In this document: positions 25,758 to 34,650 of the stretch, piece by piece
Numbering within the stretch: position 1 is the stretch's first letter
How the letters are laid out: every line of letters starts with the position of its first letter
Assembly: GCA_000156295.1 (NCBI GenBank)
Contig: DS999226.1
Coordinates: forward strand, 210,781 to 274,780
Reading direction: 5' to 3'
Source of the DNA: a marine gamma proteobacterium HTCC2148
GTDB taxonomy: Bacteria; Pseudomonadota; Gammaproteobacteria; Pseudomonadales; Halieaceae
DNA length: 64,000 bases
Translations under genes and position numbers: made by a program
The notes under the pieces: model-generated
Seen by the model: the letters and a program-made list of their open reading frames with translations, nothing else
Told to the model about the DNA's origin: nothing
Databases searched by the model: none

Positions 25758-27200
25758 ATGACCATCCTGCGGGAAGTAATAACCGTCAAACGCCCTGTCG
25801 ACGAGGCTTTTGCCTATGTGGCGGACTTCACTACGACTACCGAGTGGGATGCAACAGCGTTGAAGGCGGTTAAGGTAACCCCTGGCACCATCGCAGTGGG
25901 TACCCGTTTCCTGGTGACCTGCGCCATGCCGGTGGGCTCAATAGACATTGAATACACGGTTGCAGCGTTGGAAATTCCAAACCGCATCGTGTTAAGCGGG
26001 AAAAGCAAACTGTTCGATATTGAGGACACTATTACCTTCGCCACGGTCTCTGGGGGAACCAAGATTAACTACCAGGCGGAATTTAAATTTGGCCCGCTTG
26101 TCGGCTCTCTCTCCGGCATGATGCAGTCGGGACTGGACAAGATGGGCCGAGAGTCACTGGCAGGGCTTAAAAAAGCCCTGAACAACCGTTTTCCGGCTCC
26201 CAAGTACGACGGCGCCGCGAATGTCGCAGATCGACTTATTATTCCGAAGCTGGCGCGATTTACCCGCCATGGCTACACCCGAGGTCGCAAGCACTGGAAC
26301 CCAATTTCGGCTGACCTGCGTGGCAAGCACATGCTTATCACTGGTGCATCGACCGGACTTGGCCACGCATCTGCCTTGGAACTGGCAAGGCGCGGAGCCG
26401 AGCTAACCCTGGTAATGCGTAACCCGACCAAAGCTAAAGCAGTGAAGGCAGAGATTTTGCGCGAGACTGGTAATGAAAACGTCGCTATTGAAATCGCTGA
26501 CCTCAGCTTATTAGCACACGTTGATGCCCTCGCGGAACGCTTGTTATCCGCAGGAAGACCGATAGACGTGCTAGTAAACAATGCGGGCGCACTCTATAAC
26601 GAGCGTCGGGAGACCAGCGAGGGACTGGAGGCCAGCTTTGCGCTGCTTCTGGCTAGCCCGTATCGCCTGACATTGGCGCTCAAACCACTACTGCAAGCGG
26701 CGGGCAGGGCGAGAGTGATTAACGTTGTTTCCGGCGGCATGTACAGCCAGAAGCTATCAGTGAAAAATCTGGTGTCGGATACCTCTGACGGCTATTCCGG
26801 CTCTGTTGCTTATGCTAAAGCGAAGCGTGCACTCATGGTGGTGACCCGCCACTGGGCGAGCGCATGGCGAGGCGATGGTATTGCGGTTAATGCGATGCAC
26901 CCTGGCTGGGCAGATACCCCGGGGGTACAGACATCACTCCCGTTGTTCCATGCCATTACCCGATTTGCGCTGCGCAGCCCCGCTGAGGGCGCAGATACTA
27001 TCGTCTGGATGGCAGCTGCCACTGAGGCCAGTAAATTAAGCGGTCAGCTGTTGCTGGATAGAGAGCCACAGACGCTGTATTTGCTGAGGGGAACGCAGGA
27101 GGCGCCCGCAGAGCGCAAAAAGCTGCTGCAGTTCATGGAAGATTTTGCACCCGTGGACGCGCCTAATGATGCAGCACAAAAGCAGGCACACGCAGGGTGA
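25758..27200 (+). CDS. SRPBCC domain fused to short-chain dehydrogenase
   Basis: A 480-aa fusion. Residues 1-145 are a START-like polyketide-cyclase/SRPBCC domain (VKRPVDEAFAYVADF, then VGTRFLV, INYQAEFKF), a hydrophobic-ligand pocket. After a 35-residue linker comes an SDR domain: TGASTGLG, NNAGALYN, catalytic Ser in VVSGGMYS and YAKAK (Tyr-x-x-x-Lys). It resembles DHRS12-like proteins with an added lipid-binding module and could present a hydrophobic carbonyl substrate to its own reductase. Stop overlaps the photolyase GTG by 4 bp, so one operon. The same SDR/photolyase pairing occurs in photo-oxidative stress clusters of other proteobacteria. Confidence 0.85.
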   Translation: MTILREVITVKRPVDEAFAYVADFTTTTEWDATALKAVKVTPGTIAVGTRFLVTCAMPVGSIDIEYTVAALEIPNRIVLSGKSKLFDIEDTITFATVSGGTKINYQAEFKFGPLVGSLSGMMQSGLDKMGRESLAGLKKALNNRFPAPKYDGAANVADRLIIPKLARFTRHGYTRGRKHWNPISADLRGKHMLITGASTGLGHASALELARRGAELTLVMRNPTKAKAVKAEILRETGNENVAIEIADLSLLAHVDALAERLLSAGRPIDVLVNNAGALYNERRETSEGLEASFALLLASPYRLTLALKPLLQAAGRARVINVVSGGMYSQKLSVKNLVSDTSDGYSGSVAYAKAKRALMVVTRHWASAWRGDGIAVNAMHPGWADTPGVQTSLPLFHAITRFALRSPAEGADTIVWMAAATEASKLSGQLLLDREPQTLYLLRGTQEAPAERKKLLQFMEDFAPVDAPNDAAQKQAHAG

Positions 27201-28648
27201 GCCTAACTGACCCGGTTATTTATTGGTTCCGCCGGGACCTGCGCCTTACCGACCTGCCTGGATTACACGCAGCACTCGCTTCCGGCAAACCCGTTATCCC
27301 CTGCTTTATTCTCGATGATGAGAGCACGGAGGAATGGGCGATGGGCGGGGCCAGTCGCTGGTGGCTGCACCACAGTCTGCAAGCACTCACCAAAAGCGTC
27401 GCTGAGCAAGGCGGCAACTTGCTTGTCCGTCGCGGGGATACTCAGGCCCAGTTAAACGCTTTAGTCAACGAAACGGGCGCCGCTGCCGTCTATTGCAGCG
27501 AGTTATATGAGCCCGACGCTCGCGAGTTAGAAAAAACGTTAGGCGAGGAATTGGCAAAGAGCGGTGCCGCTCTCCACTGCCTCCCGGGGACGCTGTTTTT
27601 CAGGCCTCATGAGGTGCGTAACGGTTCCGGTCTGCCATTCAAGGTGTTCACACCTTTCTGGCGACACTGCATGCAACGACTCCCCTCAATGCCGCTGCCG
27701 CAGAAGACGACATTTACGACCAATAGCTTCTTACAACACTCTTTGACCGGACTGAGCTGTGAGCAGTGGCAACTGTTACCCGATTCTCCCAACTGGGCCG
27801 CAGACTGGCACAGCTACTGGACTCCCGGGGAAGCGGGTGCAACAGAGACATTAAAGCAGTTCGTCACCAACACTCTGGCCGATTATGCTCAGGGGAGAGA
27901 CTTTCCCGCAAGAGATGCCTCGTCGCGACTTTCAGCGCACTTTCACTGGGGTGAAATTTCTCCTCGGCAAGCGTGGGCGGCCGTCAACAAGGCGCCAGGC
28001 AGCAATGAAAAAGATCAGCATAAGTTTTTATCTGAGCTTGGGTGGCGTGACTTCAATCATCACTTGCTGTTTCATTTCCCCCATATTGCCGACCGCCCTT
28101 TCAAGCCCAGCTTCTCGCAGATGCCGTGGCAAGGGTCTGATGAGACTTTTAAGGCATGGTGCGAGGGTCGCACCGGTTACCCCATTGTCGATGCAGGTAT
28201 GCGGGAACTCTGGCAAACCGGTTTTATGCACAACCGGGTAAGGATGATTTGTGCTTCCTTCTTGACCAAGCACTTACTGCTACCATGGCAGTGGGGTGCT
28301 CGCTGGTTTTGGGACACTCTGGTTGACGCCGATCTGGCCAACAACAGTGGCGGCTGGCAATGGGTCGCCGGTTGTGGAGCGGATGCCTCCCCCTGGTTCC
28401 GCATTTTCAATCCTATGCTTCAGGGCAAAAAGTTTGATGGCGACGGAGAATACGTGCGTCGCTGGCTGCCCGAATTAGCCGGACTCAGTGATCGCGATTT
28501 ACAGATTCCCTGGGAGGCACCTCCCCTGGTGCTGGCAGACGCAGGTGTCACATTGGGAAGCGACTACCCGTTTCCGATTGTCGACCATAAGGAGGCCCGC
28601 GTTGCTGCGCTAGATGCTTATGACGCAGTGTCCAAAGCGTCTTCTTGA
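27197..28648 (+). CDS. phrB: Deoxyribodipyrimidine photolyase
   Basis: A 483-aa class I cyclobutane pyrimidine dimer photolyase. N-terminal antenna domain begins VIYWFRRDLRLTD; the C-terminal FAD domain carries SRLSAHFHWGEISPR, ELGWRDFNHHLLFHFP, WCEGRTGYPIVDAGMREL, FMHNRVRMICASFL and WFWDTLVDADLANNSGGWQWVAG, all standard. It repairs UV dimers with blue light. GTG start at 27197 overlaps the previous stop (GTGA). 3' end overlaps the convergent exported-protein gene by 31 bp. Regulation by the local ECF sigma factor through the promoter at 25663 is likely. Confidence 0.96.
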   Translation: MSLTDPVIYWFRRDLRLTDLPGLHAALASGKPVIPCFILDDESTEEWAMGGASRWWLHHSLQALTKSVAEQGGNLLVRRGDTQAQLNALVNETGAAAVYCSELYEPDARELEKTLGEELAKSGAALHCLPGTLFFRPHEVRNGSGLPFKVFTPFWRHCMQRLPSMPLPQKTTFTTNSFLQHSLTGLSCEQWQLLPDSPNWAADWHSYWTPGEAGATETLKQFVTNTLADYAQGRDFPARDASSRLSAHFHWGEISPRQAWAAVNKAPGSNEKDQHKFLSELGWRDFNHHLLFHFPHIADRPFKPSFSQMPWQGSDETFKAWCEGRTGYPIVDAGMRELWQTGFMHNRVRMICASFLTKHLLLPWQWGARWFWDTLVDADLANNSGGWQWVAGCGADASPWFRIFNPMLQGKKFDGDGEYVRRWLPELAGLSDRDLQIPWEAPPLVLADAGVTLGSDYPFPIVDHKEARVAALDAYDAVSKASS

Positions 28649-29265
28649 TAACGGTACTGTATTGTCACTTGTTGCGACTTGCCGTCATCGTCGCGAAGGT
28701 TACTAACGCCCCTAAACTGCAATAAGCGCCTACTGTCTTGGTCATACTGCAGTCGAATAGGATCAATAAGGGCAGCAAATAACCAATTGTCCAGCGTGAC
28801 CGAAAGGCAGAGCCTACTCTCGGGGCACGCCATCGCTGATTCCATTTGCGCGCGCATATTCAGTGGTTTGTCGCGGCCGACAACCAGGAACGGAAATTGC
28901 ACCGCGGCGCCGCTAGACAGTTCGTCCCAACGCATACGGACATAGTGATCAAAACCGGCGTCTACCACCACGTCTTCACCAAACTCACTGTCGATGACCA
29001 CTGTCTCACCGGCTCGCAAGTCTTCTATCTGCAGACCTGGAGCCTGCATAGACCCGCGATAGTCAATTCGCTTACGGGCGAACACATCGCCCTCGGGATA
29101 TCGGTATTCCACCAGGCATTCTTCGCCGTTCGTGGCGCACTTGTGCACTTCCAGGTAGCGCAAAGCGCCTCCGTCTTCAGCATAGGCTTCGCCTATGACT
29201 GATTGTGCGTGCGCCGAAGACACTCCCAGAATAAAGACCACCATCAAGGAACTAGTAGCTCGCAT
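28618..29265 (-). CDS. Exported protein of unknown function, last gene of lipid/photostress operon
   Basis: A 215-aa protein with a signal peptide (SSLMVVFILGVSSAHA), then beta-rich sequence with a Cys pair CATNGEEC and another CPESRLC that could form disulfides in the periplasm. Segments such as VTLDNWLFAALIDPIRLQYD suggest a small folded domain. I do not recognise the family; in similar clusters this place is often taken by a lipocalin, DUF3833 or chalcone-isomerase-like protein, so a lipid-ligand role is a guess by position only. Start overlaps the DUF2878 gene end by 14 bp. Confidence 0.75.
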   Translation of the reverse strand: MRATSSLMVVFILGVSSAHAQSVIGEAYAEDGGALRYLEVHKCATNGEECLVEYRYPEGDVFARKRIDYRGSMQAPGLQIEDLRAGETVVIDSEFGEDVVVDAGFDHYVRMRWDELSSGAAVQFPFLVVGRDKPLNMRAQMESAMACPESRLCLSVTLDNWLFAALIDPIRLQYDQDSRRLLQFRGVSNLRDDDGKSQQVTIQYRYQEDALDTAS

Positions 29266-29776
29266 GGCCGACCCCTATCTTGCGCAAATCGGTAAACTTT
29301 CGCGCAACCAACAGCAGTGTTGGAAACATCAAAGCCCAAAATAGTGCCAGGACCACCCCGCTCTGCTGCAATGTTCCGAACTCGATGCTTGATAAAGACA
29401 CTCCGAGTCGGTAGCTGCCATAGCCGCCAAATGCACCTAACACAGCGGCTAGCCAGGGGCGATCTCCCAGTGTTGAAAACGCATGCATGAAGGTTGTTGC
29501 CAGAACAGGCCAAAGTGCAGAAAGCCAAAGCGGCGCGACCGGCGCCGCGCCAGGCGATTGCAGAACGCCGCTGACAAACAGTAGCTGATCAACCACGAGG
29601 CCTATTGCGGTAATGGTAAATACGAAATACCACTCCTCTCTGCCCCTGCCTAGCAGGGCCATATGAAGACCCACATGAACTGAGGCCACCAGCCAAGCGA
29701 GAGCGGCGTCCTGACTGAGTACAATCAGTAACCAGCTCACATTAAACAGCACACCATTGAATAATTTCGCTTTCAC
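29252..29776 (-). CDS. DUF2878 membrane protein
   Basis: A 174-aa integral membrane protein with about five hydrophobic helices (LFNVSWLLIVL, LAWLVASVHVGLHMALL, YFVFTITAIGLVVDQLLF, LWLSALWPVLATTFMHAF, VVLALFWALMFPTLLLV). Matches DUF2878, which in gammaproteobacteria is found with CFA-type methyltransferase, DUF1365 and FAD oxidoreductase genes. Inner membrane. Function unknown. Located 1 bp after the methyltransferase gene stop; part of the five-gene operon running from 33090 to 28618. Confidence 0.85.
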   Translation of the reverse strand: MKAKLFNGVLFNVSWLLIVLSQDAALAWLVASVHVGLHMALLGRGREEWYFVFTITAIGLVVDQLLFVSGVLQSPGAAPVAPLWLSALWPVLATTFMHAFSTLGDRPWLAAVLGAFGGYGSYRLGVSLSSIEFGTLQQSGVVLALFWALMFPTLLLVARKFTDLRKIGVGHASY

Positions 29777-29777
29777 A

Positions 29778-31040
29778 CTAATGCTCCGGGAAGCGATATC
29801 CGGGTTTGGCGAAAGTCATTTGCACAGTGCCAATAATGCGTTCCCGGAACCCTCCTTCGCAGTAACAAAGGTAGAATTCCCACATGCGTTCAAAGATATC
29901 GTCAAAGCCCTGCGCCCTGACCTCCTCCCTGGCGGCCATGAAACGCCTGCGCCATTCTTCCAGTGTTCGCGCATAATCGAGGGTGATATCCTTGAGATGC
30001 ACTATCTGCATATCGGTGTCCTTCGCAATATGCTTTGAGATGACTTCCACAGAAGGCAAACAACCCCCGGGGAAGATGTAACGCTTAATAAAATCGACAG
30101 AATCGCGAGCAGCTGCGTAGCGCTGGTCTTGCACAGTAATCGCTTGCAACGCAAACTTCCCGCCGGGGGCCAACAGATCACTGCAGCGCCGGAAGTACTC
30201 GGCATAGTATTCGTGGCCCACTGCTTCAATCATTTCGATCGATACGATCTTGTCGTATTGGCCCTCCAGTTTCCGGTAGTCTTCACACAGCAAGGTAATC
30301 TGGTCCTCTAGCCCCAACTCCCGCACCTGATCGCTGGCGTGCTTGTATTGTTCCTGGGAAATCGTAGTTGTGGTGACCCTGCAGCCATACTTCTGCGCAG
30401 CGAAAATTGCCATACCGCCCCAACCTGTGCCGATTTCTAGCAAATGGTCCTCCGCTTTCAGCTCTAACTGTTGGCACAGCAAGTCGAGTTTGTGAAGAGA
30501 AGCCTGCTCCAGACTGGCGTCCGCTGAGGGATATACCGCTGCCGAATACATCATAGTTGGATCCAGGAACAGGTTGAAAAATTCGTTCCCCAGATCGTAA
30601 TGCGCGCTGATATTCCGGCGCGAGCCACTCAAGCTATTGATGTTGACGCGCTGGAAAATACGCAGCAGCCACTGGCGAACTCGAGAAGAGCCCGCATCCA
30701 TGCTGTCCATAGTCGCCATGTTGGCTGAGAAGAGGCGAATGACATCAACCAAATCCGGTGAGGTCCAGTAGCCCTGCATATAAGCTTCTCCTGACCCTAT
30801 CACGCCGCCGGTCAAGACAGCCTGGTAAATAGCGGCGTCGTGAACACTGACGACCGCGTGAATTCCCTCCGAGCTATCGGGTTGGCCGAAGTGCTCTGTG
30901 TGCTCACCCTCATGGATCGTAAGAGACCCAAACTGCAGCCCTGAAAGGACTCGGACCAACATTGAACGAGCGAACCCCTGCCCGCGCCAGTGGCTGCGAA
31001 TACCAGGAAGACTAACGGCGCTTACACTTGCATCACTCAT
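29778..31040 (-). CDS. Cyclopropane-fatty-acid-synthase-type methyltransferase
   Basis: A 420-aa SAM-dependent methyltransferase of the CFA synthase family. Motif I is [15 protein letters not shown]; further family landmarks are [35 protein letters not shown] and the C-terminal [22 protein letters not shown]. It transfers a methyl(ene) group to unsaturated acyl chains of membrane phospholipids. In Rhodobacter a CFA-like member (UfaM) of a ChrR-regulated cluster makes methylated precursors of furan fatty acids, and this copy is in the same type of cluster. Overlaps DUF1365 by 4 bp (ATGA). Whether the product is a cyclopropane or a methyl/furan fatty acid cannot be read from sequence. Confidence 0.9.
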   Translation of the reverse strand: MSDASVSAVSLPGIRSHWRGQGFARSMLVRVLSGLQFGSLTIHEGEHTEHFGQPDSSEGIHAVVSVHDAAIYQAVLTGGVIGSGEAYMQGYWTSPDLVDVIRLFSANMATMDSMDAGSSRVRQWLLRIFQRVNINSLSGSRRNISAHYDLGNEFFNLFLDPTMMYSAAVYPSADASLEQASLHKLDLLCQQLELKAEDHLLEIGTGWGGMAIFAAQKYGCRVTTTTISQEQYKHASDQVRELGLEDQITLLCEDYRKLEGQYDKIVSIEMIEAVGHEYYAEYFRRCSDLLAPGGKFALQAITVQDQRYAAARDSVDFIKRYIFPGGCLPSVEVISKHIAKDTDMQIVHLKDITLDYARTLEEWRRRFMAAREEVRAQGFDDIFERMWEFYLCYCEGGFRERIIGTVQMTFAKPGYRFPEH

Positions 31041-31804
31041 ACGGAGTTCTCACTATTTATCGTTTTTGGATGGGGGACAAAAGGAATACGCTTGAGCCAC
31101 AGTTTCAGTGCTTGCCAGTAAATTCCTATCACGACCTGCAAGGTCATCATGGGATACAGCGCAAGGTGGCGGGTGAAGCAGCCGGTCGATTCGCCCTGTT
31201 TTTCCAAGGTCAGAGTGGCATCAAACTGCTTAATCCCGCCACGGGAGTTGGCGAGGTGAACCACCAGCTTTTCATCTGGGGTGTTGCTGCGCCAGTGGTA
31301 GCGCATATCCATAGGCATGAAGGGGGACACGTGCATGGCTTTTTGGAACTCCGCGTCCACCCAGTCATTGCGGACATCACCACCTTTGGCAGGCAGCACG
31401 TAGGTACACCGCTGGTTCCACGGAGTGTTGGTCACCTCCGCCACCACGTGAGTCACTTCTTCGTCAGCAGAGCAGCAGTAGTAGCAGGTGATCGGGTTAA
31501 TGATAAAGCCGAAATAACGTAGATTCGCCAGCATTAGCACAGGCCCTTGAGGGCGAACGCCAGTTTCCAGCTCCACTTTGTCCAGAACCGCTTGTTTTAA
31601 CGGTATCTCCGGGTTTCCCAGGAAATCGCTGCGGCGGAATCTGGCCAATGCAGGATAACGTGCAGACCAGCCCCATGTTTTATCTAACAAAGCGGGCATT
31701 TCATCAAGATTGAATAAGGGCATGAACACCTTGTAGCGAAAGCTATGCCCCTTAGGCACCAACCTCCGGTGTTTTACCCAACCGCTGTAAACCGCACTTT
31801 TCAA
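31037..31804 (-). CDS. DUF1365 protein
   Basis: A 255-aa DUF1365 protein: [18 protein letters not shown] at the N-terminus, the conserved [17 protein letters not shown] block, then MPMDMRYHW and a C-terminal [13 protein letters not shown] amphipathic segment that may lie on the membrane. The family accompanies CFA-type methyltransferases and flavin amine-oxidase-like proteins in many proteobacteria, and is assumed to act in unusual fatty-acid formation. No catalytic mechanism is known. Coupled by ATGA overlaps to both neighbours. Confidence 0.9.
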   Translation of the reverse strand: MKSAVYSGWVKHRRLVPKGHSFRYKVFMPLFNLDEMPALLDKTWGWSARYPALARFRRSDFLGNPEIPLKQAVLDKVELETGVRPQGPVLMLANLRYFGFIINPITCYYCCSADEEVTHVVAEVTNTPWNQRCTYVLPAKGGDVRNDWVDAEFQKAMHVSPFMPMDMRYHWRSNTPDEKLVVHLANSRGGIKQFDATLTLEKQGESTGCFTRHLALYPMMTLQVVIGIYWQALKLWLKRIPFVPHPKTINSENSV

Positions 31805-33090
31805 GCAGCTGACCCTACCAGACTCAGGGGCACACCATTGCTGCGACTGCCGCCCACACCGATGCCATTAGCCACTTTAAGGGCTGAGTAGACACCGTCC
31901 TCGTGGAAGCCGTTGCGCCAGTAGGCCCCGCAGAACCAGGTGCTGCCTCCGTTTATCTCTCCCCAACGTTCCTGCGCTGCTATGCCTGGCAGCGTAAAAA
32001 CCGGGTGGGAATATTCAAATTGTCCCAGGATTTTGTGCGGGTTTATCGATTCTCGATCATTAAGCGTTACGCAAAATGTTTCAGGGGCTGTTATGCCCTG
32101 GAGGATATTCATGTTGTAGGTAAGCGTGGCTCGCTGCGTGTCAGGCCTGCGCTGATAATTCCAGCTTGACCAGGCCAGCTCCCTATCAGGCAACAACTGC
32201 GTGTCGGTATGCAGCACTATGTCGTTGTTCTGGTAAGGGATGGCGCCAAGAATTTCCTGCTCCTTAGGCTTGGCATCATCCAGCATGGCCAGTGCCTGGT
32301 CGCTGTGGCAGGCGAAGACCACTGAGTCAAAATGCTCGACCGAGCCATCAATCATTCGTAACTCGGCGCCCTGCTCGCGGCGTTTCACCCCCGCGATGCA
32401 AGAATCGGTGTGTATATTGTGAGAGAAAGGATCGGATAAAGGCTTCAAATACTCCCGTGACCCCCCCTCTATTACTCGCCACTGCGGTCGGTTGCGAATA
32501 CTGAGCAGGCCATGGTTGCGGAAAAATCGTACAAAGAACTGCAAGGGAAATTCCAGCATCACCGGGACGTCAGCAGACCAAATCGCAGATCCCATCGGCA
32601 GCAAATAGTAATCGATGAAAGTCGCGCTGTATCGGCCGCGCTGCAGATACTCTCCAAGGCTCATGCCTGGGTCTAATCGGCCTGCTTCCAGGTCCTCAAC
32701 CGATTCGCGATTAAATCTCATGATATCTCGCAGCATCCCCAAAAACTTGGGGGACGCTATGTTTTTACGTTGCGCAAACAATGTGTTGAGGTTAGAGCCC
32801 GCGTATTCAAGGCCGGATCCAACATCAGAAAGGCTAAAACTCATCTCCGATGGCTTGCTGGCAACACCCAGCTCATCCATCAGCGCAATAAAATTAGGGT
32901 ACGTCCAATCGTTGAAAACAATAAACCCCGTGTCGATGGCAAACCGGCGGCCTCCCATCGCTACATCAACTGTGGCGGTATGGCCCCCAATACGGCTTTC
33001 TCGCTCAAAAACATGCACCTCGTGCTCCGGGTGCAAGTAGTGGGCGCAGGCCAAGCCGGAGATACCGGACCCTATTATTGCAATTTTCAT
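31801..33090 (-). CDS. FAD-dependent amine-oxidase-like oxidoreductase (putative fatty-acyl desaturase)
   Basis: A 429-aa flavoprotein: [10 protein letters not shown] at residues 7-16 is the dinucleotide-binding turn, followed by the [11 protein letters not shown] motif of the flavin amine oxidase/phytoene-desaturase group, and [15 protein letters not shown], a signature of the subfamily always linked to DUF1365. In Rhodobacter a related flavoprotein (UfaD) desaturates a methylated acyl chain on the way to furan fatty acids. First gene of the five-gene operon; its ATG lies about 35 bp from a candidate ECF promoter (33125-33154). Confidence 0.88.
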   Translation of the reverse strand: MKIAIIGSGISGLACAHYLHPEHEVHVFERESRIGGHTATVDVAMGGRRFAIDTGFIVFNDWTYPNFIALMDELGVASKPSEMSFSLSDVGSGLEYAGSNLNTLFAQRKNIASPKFLGMLRDIMRFNRESVEDLEAGRLDPGMSLGEYLQRGRYSATFIDYYLLPMGSAIWSADVPVMLEFPLQFFVRFFRNHGLLSIRNRPQWRVIEGGSREYLKPLSDPFSHNIHTDSCIAGVKRREQGAELRMIDGSVEHFDSVVFACHSDQALAMLDDAKPKEQEILGAIPYQNNDIVLHTDTQLLPDRELAWSSWNYQRRPDTQRATLTYNMNILQGITAPETFCVTLNDRESINPHKILGQFEYSHPVFTLPGIAAQERWGEINGGSTWFCGAYWRNGFHEDGVYSALKVANGIGVGGSRSNGVPLSLVGSAA

Positions 33091-33124
33091 GGTTTCGATA
33101 CCCCCAAATGTATGATTTCTCCGA

Positions 33125-33154
33125 TAATTACGCCCCCTGTGAAGGGCCGGATCA
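33125..33154 (-). promoter_or_regulatory. Candidate ECF sigma-ChrR type promoter for the lipid operon
   Basis: On the minus strand TGATCC (33149-33154), an 18-bp spacer and TAATTA (33125-33130), ending about 35 bp before the ATG of the FAD oxidoreductase gene. Identical in both boxes and spacer length to the promoter on the other strand at 33181-33210. Agrees with the RpoE-ChrR consensus known from Rhodobacter. Confidence 0.72.
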
Positions 33155-33180
33155 GTAGTCTCTCAAATATGAACAAAGTG

Positions 33181-33210
33181 TGATCCATTCACTACATTAC
33201 ATCGTAATTA
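33181..33210 (+). promoter_or_regulatory. Candidate autoregulated promoter of the ECF sigma/ChrR operon
   Basis: TGATCC (33181-33186), 18-bp spacer, TAATTA (33205-33210). It places the transcript start near 33217, which rules out translation starts before about 33220 for the sigma gene and supports the ATG at 33252. A sigma factor reading its own promoter is the usual arrangement for this ECF group. Confidence 0.72.
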
Positions 33211-33251
33211 GCTACAAGATGCTAAACTCTGGACGACAAGAAGTGAATAAG

Positions 33252-33851
33252 ATGGCAGCGAGGATGCAAATGGCGGATTCCGCAGGGCAAAATACCGGTG
33301 GTAGACGAGAAGACGAGTGGAGTGTCTGCTTACAAACGGTGGCCCAAACGCAAGACAAACAAGAGTTCGCGAAATTGTTCAAGCATTTCGCGCCTCTGAT
33401 CAAAGCCTTCGCCCTTAATGGCTCCGCACTTGCCGCGGCGCATGCCGAGGAGCTCGTCCAGGAGGTCATGATCAAGGTGTGGCAGAAGGCCACTGCGTAC
33501 AACCCTCACAAAGCAGCGGCCAGCACCTGGATCTACACAATAGCTCGAAACTGTCGCACGGACATGTACCGACGTCTACAGAAGTTCGACACACCCATCA
33601 GTGCGGACGATATCTGGCCTGAGGGGGAATCCGATGAGATGTTTGTTGCCGTACAACAAAAGAGAGATGCAACCCGAATTCGGGAAATGCTGCAGGATCT
33701 GCCTCACGAACAGTGTCAGATCTTGATGAAAGTATATATGGAAGGCAAATCGCACAGCGAAGTAGCCGAGGAGCTCGATCTGCCACTGGGGACCGTCAAG
33801 TCTCGAGTCAGATTGGCAATGAAGAAATTACAACTTACCGCGGAAAGATAG
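33252..33851 (+). CDS. ECF RNA polymerase sigma factor, RpoE-ChrR (ECF11-like) group
   Basis: A 199-aa sigma factor with region 2 at about residues 40-108 (LFKHFAPLIKAF, EELVQEVMIKVWQKA, STWIYTIARNCRTDMYRR) and region 4 at about 138-195 (LPHEQCQILMKVYMEGKSHSEVAEELDLPLGTVKSR split over the helix-turn-helix). The following gene is a ChrR anti-sigma, which defines the group responding to singlet oxygen and organic peroxides. I chose ATG 33252 because the promoter read at 33181-33210 excludes the longer frame; ATG 33270, with a GAGG site, is the alternative. Proposed targets in this window are three operons carrying the same promoter. Confidence 0.9.
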   Translation: MAARMQMADSAGQNTGGRREDEWSVCLQTVAQTQDKQEFAKLFKHFAPLIKAFALNGSALAAAHAEELVQEVMIKVWQKATAYNPHKAAASTWIYTIARNCRTDMYRRLQKFDTPISADDIWPEGESDEMFVAVQQKRDATRIREMLQDLPHEQCQILMKVYMEGKSHSEVAEELDLPLGTVKSRVRLAMKKLQLTAER

Positions 33852-33855
33852 GATT

Positions 33856-34512
33856 ATGACGAAATATCATCCCGATACCAGATTACTCAACGAGTACTCG
33901 TCCGGCACTTTGGCCCTGGCGCAGTCAGTATGCGTTTCACTACATTTGAATTACTGTGAGCAGTGTCGCCGAGCGCATCAGCAGCTGCAGCAGCTCGGCT
34001 CGGTGCTATTTGAAGAACTAGCGCCACAGCAGGTAGATGACTCTTTACTCCGCACCGTGATGGGGCGACTGGACGACGAACCAGAGCCGTTAAGTTACAG
34101 CAGTACTGCTGTAGAAGACGATGATTGCCCGCCACTGATCCAGCGCCTCATGAAAGGCGACTACCGGAACCTGGAGTGGAAAAAATTAAGTTCACAGGTG
34201 CGCGTCAGCCGACTGCGGACCGGTGATGCAGTCAATGAAGTTGCGTTGTACCACATCAACGCTGGGGCGAGCATTCCAAAGCATACCCACCACGGTACCG
34301 AGTTGACGCTCGTCCTCGAAGGCGCATTCTCTGACGAGGAAGGTCGTTATGAGGCAGGAGACTTTGTGATGCGCGATGCAAGCCAGCAACATACGCCCAC
34401 CGCTACGCAAGAGCGCGATTGTATTTGCATCGGTGTGCTTGACGCTCCAATCAAGTTTACCGATTGGAAATACCGGATGGTCAACCCATTTTTGAAGCTT
34501 CAAGCTAGCTGA
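33856..34512 (+). CDS. ChrR-type anti-sigma factor (zinc + cupin)
   Basis: A 218-aa protein in two parts. Residues 1-80 form a zinc anti-sigma domain: HPDTRLLNEYSSG with His5, and H30-xxx-C34-xx-C37 (HLNYCEQC). Residues about 105-215 are a ChrR cupin: IPKHTHHGTELTLVLEGAFSDE, with a His/Glu metal set, and a later H in ASQQHTP. In the characterised pair the anti-sigma holds the sigma factor until singlet oxygen triggers its release and degradation, the cupin being needed for that response. Starts 4 bp after the sigma gene stop. Followed by a terminator. Confidence 0.93.
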   Translation: MTKYHPDTRLLNEYSSGTLALAQSVCVSLHLNYCEQCRRAHQQLQQLGSVLFEELAPQQVDDSLLRTVMGRLDDEPEPLSYSSTAVEDDDCPPLIQRLMKGDYRNLEWKKLSSQVRVSRLRTGDAVNEVALYHINAGASIPKHTHHGTELTLVLEGAFSDEEGRYEAGDFVMRDASQQHTPTATQERDCICIGVLDAPIKFTDWKYRMVNPFLKLQAS

Positions 34513-34531
34513 CATCAGTTAGTGGAAAGTC

Positions 34532-34560
34532 AAAGGGCCACTCACGTGGCCCTTTTTTTT
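34532..34560 (+). terminator. Rho-independent terminator after the sigma/ChrR operon
   Basis: GGGCCAC, TCAC loop, GTGGCCC, then eight T. A perfect seven-pair GC-rich stem with the A-run on the other side, so it may serve plus-strand transcripts ending after chrR; it separates that operon from folE. Confidence 0.9.
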
Positions 34561-34650
34561 GCCCGTAGACATTTATTCGACAACATCTCTCATCCAAATT
34601 TCTCAGCGCTCCGTAACAACTTTAAACCGCTTCGAACTTAAGGATATCTC

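Noticed and set aside
33180-33251. Longer start for the ECF sigma gene
   Set aside because: The added codons lie on the TGATCC-N18-TAATTA promoter and would precede the predicted transcript start.
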